From Deltaproteobacteria bacterium Ga0077539 (GTDB taxonomy: Bacteria; Myxococcota_A; Polyangia; Polyangiales; Ga0077539), in the NCBI GenBank assembly GCA_001465015.1, contig LNEO01000332.1, forward strand, positions 1 to 64,000: a stretch of DNA of 64,000 nt. The letters are read 5' to 3'. Positions 55,910 to 64,000 of the stretch are shown here, piece after piece. The notes beneath the pieces were generated by a model that was not told the DNA's origin, did not search any database, and saw only the letters and a program-made list of their open reading frames with translations. The translations under genes were made by a program, and so were the position numbers. Positions within the stretch are counted from its first letter, which is position 1; the number at the start of each line of letters is the position of its first letter.

Positions 55910-56983
55910 ATGTTTCGAGTCTCCGTTCGTTCGCAGCTCGAGCGCGCCACCGTCATGGGGTTGATGCGCGCTCCCTTGGGAGTGCGAGAAGCGCTCTCGG
56001 TCCCCTCTCGCACGACGGCCGGCGTCGCGCTCGACGATCAAGTGCGTCTCGTGCTCGGCCTGCAGAAGCGCGCGAAGCTCCCGCGTTGGCAGGACCTTCC
56101 GCTCGACGCAGCTCGCCGCGGATTCACTCGAACGGCGCGCGCGCTCGCGCCCAGCTCGCCAGAGATCGACACGCGCGACCTGGCGCTCGACACGCCCGGG
56201 GCGACGCTTCGCGCGCGCTTGTATCGACCGTTTGCGAGCGACGGCCCGAGCCCGGTGCTCGTGTACTTTCACGGCGGCGGGTTCGTGCTCGGCGACATCG
56301 AGTCGCACGACCCGGTGTGCTCGATGTTCGCGCTGACCGCGGGCTGCAACGTGCTGTCGGTCGAGTATCGACTCTCACCCGAGCACAAGTTTCCCACGCC
56401 GGTCGAAGACGCCGTGGGCGCGTTTCGCGCGATCGTCGCCCGCGCCGAAGGCTTCGGCATCGACAAGGCTCGCATGGCGGTCGGCGGCGACTCGGCGGGC
56501 GGATACCTCGCGGCGCAGGTCGCGATCCGCACCAAGCTCGCTGGCGACGCGGTCCGGCCGATGTATCAGGTCCTGATCTACCCCGCGGCAGACTTGACGA
56601 TGACCGCGGCTTCGTTGCGAGAAAACGGCGATGGGCTCTTGCTCGAGTACCCGACGATGGAGTGGTTTCTCGCGCAGTTTCTCGACGCGAGCGCCGATCG
56701 ACGGTCGGGCGACGTCTCGCCGCTGCACCGCTCGCTCGAAGAGCTGCGCGGCGTCGCTCCGGCGCACGTTCAGACCGCGGGCTTCGACCCGCTTCGCGAC
56801 GAAGGCGTCGCGCTGGCCGATCGACTGAAGGAGGCCGGCGTCGCCGTCGAGCACAAGCAGTACGCCTCGCTGGTGCACGGCTACCTCAACATCGCCGGCG
56901 TCGTCTTGGCCGGCGTCGCGCCGTACTACGACGCGGGAGCTGCGTTGAAGCGCGCGTTTCGCGGACCAAAGAAGAAAGGGTGA
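55910..56983 (+). CDS. Alpha/beta hydrolase (hormone-sensitive lipase family esterase)
   Basis: HGGGFVLGDIESHD; VEYRLSPEHKFP; GGDSAGGYLAA; C-terminal His in LVHGY. Alternative start at 55955. Confidence 0.88.
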   Translation: MFRVSVRSQLERATVMGLMRAPLGVREALSVPSRTTAGVALDDQVRLVLGLQKRAKLPRWQDLPLDAARRGFTRTARALAPSSPEIDTRDLALDTPGATLRARLYRPFASDGPSPVLVYFHGGGFVLGDIESHDPVCSMFALTAGCNVLSVEYRLSPEHKFPTPVEDAVGAFRAIVARAEGFGIDKARMAVGGDSAGGYLAAQVAIRTKLAGDAVRPMYQVLIYPAADLTMTAASLRENGDGLLLEYPTMEWFLAQFLDASADRRSGDVSPLHRSLEELRGVAPAHVQTAGFDPLRDEGVALADRLKEAGVAVEHKQYASLVHGYLNIAGVVLAGVAPYYDAGAALKRAFRGPKKKG

Positions 56984-56989
56984 AGATCG

Positions 56990-58066
56990 ATGCGCGAGAT
57001 CGAGTCGTTGGCTGAGTTCGACGCCGCGCTTCGGGACGGCGTCTCGATGGTGGTGCAGAGCGTCGACCTTCGCGATCGAACGCGAGCGCTGATCGAGCTC
57101 GAAGGACGGCACACGCTGCTCGGTTGTGTGCTCGAGCCCGAGGCGGTCGTCGCGTTGTTGTCGAAGGGCTCGATCGTGTTGCCCGCGATCGAAGGGCTGC
57201 CGTTCTTGCCGTTTCGACCGTCGCTGTATCAGGCCGAAGAGCTCTACGCGGGCCTCGACCGATCGTACAAAGAGACCGCGGATTGCAGGGCGTACGACTG
57301 GTATGTGGCCTCTTCGAAGTCACGGGAGCTGCTCGCGGGCATGGCGATGGCCATCCACGATCAGTCCATCACCGACGCGCTCGACGAGGCGCTGGTCGGT
57401 CGGCGCGTCGGCGCGGTGATGGGCGGTCACAAGCTCGCGCGAGGGACCGACGGATTTCGTGAGGCCTCGTTGCTCGGAAGGATGCTCGCTCGCGAAGGGC
57501 TCGTGGTGGCGACCGGCGGAGGACCGGGCGCGATGGAGGCGGCCAACCTGGGGGCGCACATGGCTCCGTACGACGACGCGGCGCTCGATCGGGCGCTGGC
57601 GATCGTGGCGGAGGTCCCCAGTTTTCAAGGCGACATCGGCGCTTGGGCTGCTGCTGGGATGCGCGTTCGCGAGCTGTTCTCGGGCGAGGGAGCGATCGCG
57701 TCGGTGGGGATTCCGACGTGGTTTTATGGGCACGAGCCGCCCAACGTGTTCGGCGCGCGCATCGCCAAGTACTTCTCCAACGCGATCCGCGAGGACGGGC
57801 TCTTGCAGCGGGCCAACGCGGGGATCGTGTTCTTGCGCGGCGCGGCAGGCACCGTGCAAGAGCTCTTTCAGGACGCGACGCAAAACTATTACGCGCCCGA
57901 AGGGGGCGCGGCGCTCGCCGTCCTGGTCGACAAGGAATACTGGACGCAGACGCTGCCTGCCTGGCCCTTGATCGAGGCGCTGGGAAGAAACCGCGAGATG
58001 GGGCGAAAGCTCTTTTTGGTCGATACGGTCGCCGAGGCGGCGGCGATCATCGCTCGCGGGGGATGA
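56990..58066 (+). CDS. LOG-like Rossmann-fold nucleotide-binding protein
   Basis: VMGGHKLARG; VVATGGGPGAMEAANLGAH; IVFLRGAAGTVQELFQDATQNYY. Confidence 0.75.
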   Translation: MREIESLAEFDAALRDGVSMVVQSVDLRDRTRALIELEGRHTLLGCVLEPEAVVALLSKGSIVLPAIEGLPFLPFRPSLYQAEELYAGLDRSYKETADCRAYDWYVASSKSRELLAGMAMAIHDQSITDALDEALVGRRVGAVMGGHKLARGTDGFREASLLGRMLAREGLVVATGGGPGAMEAANLGAHMAPYDDAALDRALAIVAEVPSFQGDIGAWAAAGMRVRELFSGEGAIASVGIPTWFYGHEPPNVFGARIAKYFSNAIREDGLLQRANAGIVFLRGAAGTVQELFQDATQNYYAPEGGAALAVLVDKEYWTQTLPAWPLIEALGRNREMGRKLFLVDTVAEAAAIIARGG

Positions 58067-58206
58067 CGCGCTTCAGCGATCGAGCGGGCGAGCCGCGAGC
58101 GCGCTGAGCGGCGCGGTCCGTCTTCGATGGCCGTCGCGGGCGCGGGTTAGGTACCCTTCCCGTGCTTGCGCCCGTATTGCACGGGCTGCACGAAGGAGCG
58201 CACACG

Positions 58207-59463
58207 ATGACGGACTCAGCTCGCAACGACCGCATCTCGGTCAACGGCGCACGGCTCTGGCAGTCGCTGATGGACCTCGCGAAGATCGGCGCCACGGCGA
58301 AGGGTGGCGTATGCAGGCTCGCGCTGACGGACCTGGACAAACAAGGTCGTGACCTCGTTGTCGGGTGGGCGCGCGAGGCGGGGCTCACCATCACGACCGA
58401 CAAGATCGGCAACGTGTTCATGCGGCGAAAGGGCCGCAACAACGCGCTGCCGCCGGTGGTGACGGGCAGCCACATCGACACCCAGCCGACCGGTGGAAAG
58501 TTCGACGGAAACTACGGCGTGCTCGCCGGCATCGAGGTCGTGCGCACTCTCAACGATCGCGGAATCGAGACCGAGGCGCCGATCGAGGTGGCCATCTGGA
58601 CCAACGAAGAGGGCTCGAGGTTCGTTCCGGTGATGATGGGCTCGGGGGTCTTCGCTGGAGCGTTTTCGCTCGAGACCGCGTACGCGGCGAAGGACGTCTC
58701 GGGCGCGACGGTGAAGTACGAGCTCGAGCGCATCGGATACGTGGGCGACGAAGAGCCCGGCAAGCATCCGATCGGCGCGTATTTCGAGGCGCACATCGAG
58801 CAAGGGCCGGTGCTCGAAGACGCGGGCATCACCATCGGCGTGGTCAAGGGCGTGCTGGGCCTGCGTTGGTACGACTGCGTGGTGACGGGCATGGAGGCGC
58901 ACGCGGGCCCGACACCAATGGCGCTGCGCAAGGACGCGCTGCAGGTCGCGACGAAGATCATGCAAGAGGTCGTCGCGATCGCGAATCGCTATCCCCCCTA
59001 CGGCCGTGGAACGGTTGGCTTCGTCCAGGTGCACCCCAACAGCCGCAACGTGATTCCGGGGACGGTGAAGTTCTCGATCGATCTTCGCAACGTCGACAGC
59101 GAGCGGCTCGACGCGATGGACCGCGAGATCCGCGGATTCATCGCGGACACGTCGAAGGCGACGGGCCTGCCGATTTCGATCGAGCAAGTGTCGTACTTTC
59201 CGCCGTGCCCGTTCGAGACAGGCTGCATCGAGGCTGTCGGCAAAGGCGCGAGCGAGTTTGGCTACTCGTCGATGGACGTCGTCTCGGGCGCAGGCCACGA
59301 CGCGGTGTACATGGCGCGGCTCGCTCCTGCGGGGATGATCTTCATCCCGTGCAAGGACGGCATCAGCCACAACGAGATCGAGGACACCAAGCCCGAGCAG
59401 GTCGAAGCCGGGTGCAACGTGCTGTTGCACGCGATGCTCGATCGCTGCAGCGCGACGACGTGA
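58207..59463 (+). CDS. M20-family Zn-dependent hydrolase (N-carbamoyl-L-amino acid hydrolase/allantoate amidohydrolase-like)
   Basis: VTGSHIDTQPTGGKFDGNYGVLAGIEVVR; WTNEEGSRFVPVMMGSGVFAG; EAHIEQGPVLE; SGAGHDAVYMARLAP. Confidence 0.9.
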   Translation: MTDSARNDRISVNGARLWQSLMDLAKIGATAKGGVCRLALTDLDKQGRDLVVGWAREAGLTITTDKIGNVFMRRKGRNNALPPVVTGSHIDTQPTGGKFDGNYGVLAGIEVVRTLNDRGIETEAPIEVAIWTNEEGSRFVPVMMGSGVFAGAFSLETAYAAKDVSGATVKYELERIGYVGDEEPGKHPIGAYFEAHIEQGPVLEDAGITIGVVKGVLGLRWYDCVVTGMEAHAGPTPMALRKDALQVATKIMQEVVAIANRYPPYGRGTVGFVQVHPNSRNVIPGTVKFSIDLRNVDSERLDAMDREIRGFIADTSKATGLPISIEQVSYFPPCPFETGCIEAVGKGASEFGYSSMDVVSGAGHDAVYMARLAPAGMIFIPCKDGISHNEIEDTKPEQVEAGCNVLLHAMLDRCSATT

Positions 59464-59510
59464 GCGACGGTTCGTCTTCGAGCTGACGCTTCACGGGTGG
59501 GTCGTGTCGG

Positions 59511-59876
59511 TCAGCTCGAGGAGCCGGTGCTCGGCGTCGAGCTCGGCGTCGAGGGTGGCGCGGCCGGTGCGCTGCTCGATGCTCCAGAGGTGCTCGAGGA
59601 CGAGTCGCTCGACGTGCTGGTCGTGCTGGTCGCGCTGGTCGCGCTGGTCGTGCTCGAGGACGAGTCGCTCGTCCCGCCGCTCTTTTTGTTGCTGTTGCCC
59701 GAGTAGAGGTCGCCGTACCAGCCGCCGCCCTTCAAGATGAAGTTGCCCTGTGTGATCTGCCGGCTCGCTTCGGGCTTGCCGCAGCTGAGGCACTCCTTGA
59801 TGGGGTCTTCGCTGATGCGTTGAACCCGCTCGAACTTCGCTCCGCAAGCTCCGCAAAGATAGTTGTACGTTGGCAT
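59511..59876 (-). CDS. FmdB family zinc-ribbon protein with Ser/Thr-rich tail
   Basis: MPTYNYLCGACGAKFERVQRISEDPIKECLSCGKPEASRQITQGNFILKGGGWYGDLY; low-complexity SSSTTSATSATSTTSTSS tail. Confidence 0.85.
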   Translation of the reverse strand: MPTYNYLCGACGAKFERVQRISEDPIKECLSCGKPEASRQITQGNFILKGGGWYGDLYSGNSNKKSGGTSDSSSSTTSATSATSTTSTSSDSSSSTSGASSSAPAAPPSTPSSTPSTGSSS

Positions 59877-60078
59877 CGGGGTGTAGGTCCTCGCGGCGAC
59901 CATCGAGTGATAGCGCGCGTCAGGGTGGGAATCGAGCGACGGATATAGCGCTACGCGCCGCCCGTCAACGCGACAGACGGGCGGGGAGTACGGCCGGGCG
60001 CGGGCGCGGGCCGGCGAAATGCCGTTCCGGCGCCCTCCGAGCCCCCCTTGGGTCGCGTGCGCTTCGGCGGTCCGCCGG

Positions 60079-60888
<810 letters not shown>

Positions 60889-60976
60889 TTACACACTTCT
60901 CTCTTTCGCGTGCTCGGTACCGTACCAACCGTACGAGCAGAAATTTCAGGTCGATTCGAGCGCAACGCGCCGTCTG

Positions 60977-61372
60977 TCAGTTCGAAGAGCCCCCACGCAA
61001 CGACGGGAGGTGCTGGCTGGTGGCCATGCCGATGTCATCGAGCACGGCTTGAAGCTCGTTGCCATCGAGGTTGGGCAGCGGCAACGCGGCCTGCAGGTAC
61101 ACGCCGTCGTCTTGCAGCGCGAACGCCGCGTGCAAGAGCCCCGAGCCGTTGAGGCGCAGCAGCTGCTCATAGAGCCTAGCCCGCTCGCTATCGGGAAACT
61201 TCCCGTGATCCAGCACGCGCAACGAGAACAGAACGACGGCGTCCTCGACCTTGATCGCGAGGTTGTGCAACCCCGAGTCGTCGTCGGTCACGATGAACAT
61301 CCCGCCGCCGAGGTCCTGAAATGGAACCTCGGAGTCCTTCAAAAACCGCTCGACATCCGCGACTGTGCGCAT
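60977..61372 (-). CDS. YbjN/type III secretion chaperone-like small protein
   Basis: MRTVADVERFLKDSEVPFQDLGGGMFIVTDDDSGLHNLAIKVEDAVVLFSLRVLD; fold assignment by general resemblance only. Confidence 0.55.
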   Translation of the reverse strand: MRTVADVERFLKDSEVPFQDLGGGMFIVTDDDSGLHNLAIKVEDAVVLFSLRVLDHGKFPDSERARLYEQLLRLNGSGLLHAAFALQDDGVYLQAALPLPNLDGNELQAVLDDIGMATSQHLPSLRGGSSN

Positions 61373-61578
61373 TCGCTCTCGCCTCCTGCTCGCCGCCAGC
61401 GATGCGCTCACAATCGAGCGCGTCTTCGCGCGGATCGCGCGCGTCGAACGCTGGGACAACTTTGTTGTGCGCCGAATGGTAGCATTCCGCAACGGCGTTG
61501 CGACGGTCCTGCGCTGCTGGGGCGAATTGCGTGAAATCCGCAGCAGATTCTCTGCCAGGGCGGCGCGGTTGACGCGGA

Positions 61579-61953
61579 TCACTCGCCGCTGCGGCCTTCG
61601 TCGACGGGACCCATCTTGACGCTCCCCTCGATGACGGCGCCCTTCTCGATCACGACCTCGGGCGCTGCGAGCGAGCCGTAGATGCGAGCCGCGGAGTACA
61701 CCTCGATGCTCTCGCGCGCTCGAATGGTTCCTCGGAGCACGCCCCCGCGGACGATGAGCACGCGGACGTCGATCGACGCGTCGATGTCGGCGCCGTCGCC
61801 GATCACCAGGACGCCGCTCGAGAAGACCTCGCCGCGCACGGTCCCGTCGAGCCGTGTTCGGCCGTCGAACGTGAGTTTTCCCTCGAAGTGAGTTCCGCGC
61901 CCGAGCAGGGTGTCGAGCTCGAGCACCGAGTCGTCGGCTTCGTCGGTCGCCAT
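61579..61953 (-). CDS. Bactofilin family polymer-forming protein
   Basis: TLLGRGTHFEGKLTFDGRTRLDGTVRGEVFSSGVLVIGDGADIDASIDVRVLIVRGGVLRGTIRARESIEVYSAARIYGSLAAPEVVIEKGAVIEGSVKM. Confidence 0.93.
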   Translation of the reverse strand: MATDEADDSVLELDTLLGRGTHFEGKLTFDGRTRLDGTVRGEVFSSGVLVIGDGADIDASIDVRVLIVRGGVLRGTIRARESIEVYSAARIYGSLAAPEVVIEKGAVIEGSVKMGPVDEGRSGE

Positions 61954-62024
61954 GAATGACGGTCGCGACCATATACCGCGATGCGGTCGTGAGCAGCACG
62001 CAAGTGAGGGGGGGGGGGCTTCGC

Positions 62025-63071
62025 TCACACCACGAGCATCGCGTCGCCGAACTCGTGACCCAGCAGTCCTGCGCGCTCGGCGTCGAGCGCTGCGCGCGAC
62101 AGGGTCTCGTCGTCGATCAGCGAGCGAAGCAGCGCTCCGTGGCTCGAAGATGGGTCGTGCACGCCCGTGAGGATCCCTGTGACGAGGCGAGCTCTCTCGT
62201 TGGGGCCGAGCCTGAGCGAGGTCTGTCCGAGGCCTGCTCGAATCGAAGGCCCGTCGCTCCGTCGCGCGGCGGACTCGAGCGCGCGCATCGCGCCGGTGCC
62301 GACGGCGATGATGGGGCGCCCTTCGGCGCTCGCGCGATCGACGATCGACGCGGTTCTCTCGGGGATTTCGTAGCGTTCGTCCAAGGGAAAGAGCGCGTCC
62401 AGCGCCTCGTCTCCCGTCGACGAGAGCCCGGTCCCGTGCGTGAGCGAGGCGATCTCGACGCCCTTTTCTCGGAGCGACGCGACGAGCGCCCACGAGAGCG
62501 CGTAGCCCGAAGACGGCGCTTCGACCGCCACGGGCCGCGTCGCGAACGGCGTCTGCACGCTCCACAAGGGCAGCGGCTCGCGCACGTACGAGTACTGCAC
62601 GGGGCGACCGTGGGCGTAGAGCGCTTCTGCCAGCGAGCGGCCAGGATCCGTCGCGGACAGCGAGACCCACAAGAGTCGTTGGTGGGCCTCGTGCACGCGA
62701 ACGACGGTGGCCTCGATGGGCCCGAGGTGGAGGCGAGCTCCAACGGCGAGCGGGCGGGGCAGCGGGCGCTCTTCGGTGGGCGTTCGAAAGTCTCCGGCGC
62801 CGAAGAGCACCGCGCGCACGATGTCCTCGCCGGGAGCGTCGAAGCGAGGGGCTTCGGCGAGCCGGAGCTCGACGGGATCGCCGTGCGGGTTGGTTCCGTG
62901 CAGCGAGGCCGGAATGGTGGCGGCGTCGTTGAGGACGAGCACCGCGCCGCGCTCGATCCAGCGAGCGAGCGCGGGGCTTCTCGACAGCTCGAGCGGGCGC
63001 GCGTCCCGGCTCAGACGCAAGACGCGGGTCTCTTCGGGGCGCTCGCGGCGCCGAGCGGCCGCGGCGATCAC
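62025..63071 (-). CDS. S-adenosylmethionine:tRNA ribosyltransferase-isomerase (QueA)-like protein
   Basis: GTG start; LVLNDAATIPASLHG; LGPIEATVVRVHEA; SYVREPLPLWSVQTPFATRPVAVEAPSSGYALSW; HGTGLSSTGDEALDALFPLDERYEIPE. Confidence 0.75.
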   Translation of the reverse strand: MIAAAARRRERPEETRVLRLSRDARPLELSRSPALARWIERGAVLVLNDAATIPASLHGTNPHGDPVELRLAEAPRFDAPGEDIVRAVLFGAGDFRTPTEERPLPRPLAVGARLHLGPIEATVVRVHEAHQRLLWVSLSATDPGRSLAEALYAHGRPVQYSYVREPLPLWSVQTPFATRPVAVEAPSSGYALSWALVASLREKGVEIASLTHGTGLSSTGDEALDALFPLDERYEIPERTASIVDRASAEGRPIIAVGTGAMRALESAARRSDGPSIRAGLGQTSLRLGPNERARLVTGILTGVHDPSSSHGALLRSLIDDETLSRAALDAERAGLLGHEFGDAMLVV

Positions 63072-63787
63072 GACGTCACCTCTGCGGCGATCAACCGAGC
63101 GCCGTTGGGCGCGAGCTCGTCGCGGGCGATCAGCGCCAGCACGCGCGTCGCGACGGACTCGGGCGACGCGAGGGCCGCGCGGTCGGCCTCGGGCATCGCG
63201 CGCGCGTGCAGCTCGGTGTCCATCTCGCCGGGGTCCACAGAGAACGACCGCACACGAGTGCCTTCGAGCTCGACGGCGAAGCTCCTGGCGAGCTGCTCCA
63301 TCGCGGCCTTGCTCGTGCCGTAGGCGCCCCACGTTGGATACGCCGTGGTTGCTGCGTCGGAGGTGATGTGCACGAGCGCGCCTCGGTCTCGAAGGAGCAT
63401 CGACGGCAAGACCGCTTTGCTCAGCCGAAACGGCCCCAGGACATGAACGCCGATCGCGTGCTCGAGGTCCTCGCAGTCGGTGTCGAGCATCGGTCGAAGC
63501 GTCGACGGCCCCAGCGTCGCTGCGTTGTGCACGAGGACGTCGATCGGTCCGACGAGCGCGACGGCGGCGCCCGTGCACTTGTAGACGGCGTCTTTGTCGG
63601 CGACGTCGGCGACGATCGCGTGCGCGATCAGGCCCTCGGCGCGCAGCGCTGCGGCGATCTCTCGGACGCGCTCGGAGCGCGACAAGAGCACGACCCGGGC
63701 GCCCCTTCGAGCCGCTTGCCGCGCGAGCGCCTCGCCCAGGCCTCGGCTCGCGCCGGTGATCAACATCGTGGTGTCTTCGAGCTTCAT
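63068..63787 (-). CDS. Short-chain dehydrogenase/reductase
   Basis: TGASRGLGEALA (TGxxxGxG); VHNAAT; YGTSKAAM (YxxxK). Confidence 0.95.
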   Translation of the reverse strand: MKLEDTTMLITGASRGLGEALARQAARRGARVVLLSRSERVREIAAALRAEGLIAHAIVADVADKDAVYKCTGAAVALVGPIDVLVHNAATLGPSTLRPMLDTDCEDLEHAIGVHVLGPFRLSKAVLPSMLLRDRGALVHITSDAATTAYPTWGAYGTSKAAMEQLARSFAVELEGTRVRSFSVDPGEMDTELHARAMPEADRAALASPESVATRVLALIARDELAPNGARLIAAEVTS

Positions 63788-63897
63788 GGTGTCCTCGCTT
63801 TCTTCTTGCGAGGACAGTGAATAGGACCACTTGGGCAGAATACCGGCGCGCGCGCCAAAAGATTGGCGTTGGGTTACTCTGTGCGCGAAGGTGCATG

Positions 63898-64000
63898 ATG
63901 AAGTCGGAGAAGGACGAGGACGACACGACCGCAGCGAGGCTGGCGGCCAACGTGCGCGCGCTGCGCGAGGCGCGAGGATTGACGCAAGCGCAAGCGGCGA
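63898..64000 (+). CDS. XRE-family HTH transcriptional regulator (5' part; truncated by window end)
   Basis: MKSEKDEDDTTAARLAANVRALREARGLTQAQAA, start of a Cro/C1-type HTH. Confidence 0.6.
   Translation, partial: MKSEKDEDDTTAARLAANVRALREARGLTQAQAA

Noticed and set aside
58216-59430. 404-aa minus-strand ORF
   Set aside because: Antisense to the M20 hydrolase, which has all metal-ligand motifs.

Overview
High-GC (about 68-70% by eye), densely coding chromosomal window whose lipoproteins, numerous Ser/Thr kinases, sigma-54 activators, H-NOX gene and bactofilin suggest a myxobacterium or relative (inference; no marker gene was searched). About 60 genes are supported by recognisable protein motifs. 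No rRNA, tRNA, CRISPR array or intact transposase was recognised. Main blocks: (1) 0.2-11 kb: lipoproteins, TetR/amidase, HD-domain, TerB-like, kynureninase-like and GT2 genes. (2) 11.5-14.5 kb: a long imperfect hairpin, then a HAD phosphatase and a divergent isoprenyl-diphosphate-synthase-like protein that keeps DDxxD but appears to lack the IPP-binding residues (candidate non-canonical terpene synthase locus), then a SpoIIAA/STAS-like protein. (3) 15.9-28.6 kb: head-to-head Ser/Thr kinases, a tandem 78-bp palindromic repeat supplying a kinase stop codon, a Cys-rich/ferritin-like lipoprotein, two NtrC-type activators, an RNase Sa/barnase-like secreted RNase, and an H-NOX plus HNOBA-type hybrid histidine kinase. 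(4) 28.7-49.1 kb: a large exopolysaccharide cluster (Wzx, Wzy, Wzz, Wza, priming transferase, many GTs) containing an embedded STAS/HATPase/PP2C partner-switching set and an NTase/alkaline-phosphatase-superfamily pair. (5) 49.1-64 kb: hisB-hisH-hisA, hemB, and PspA, bactofilin, QueA-like, SDR and XRE genes. Starts were refined by eye; domain calls come from motif reading only, with no database search.
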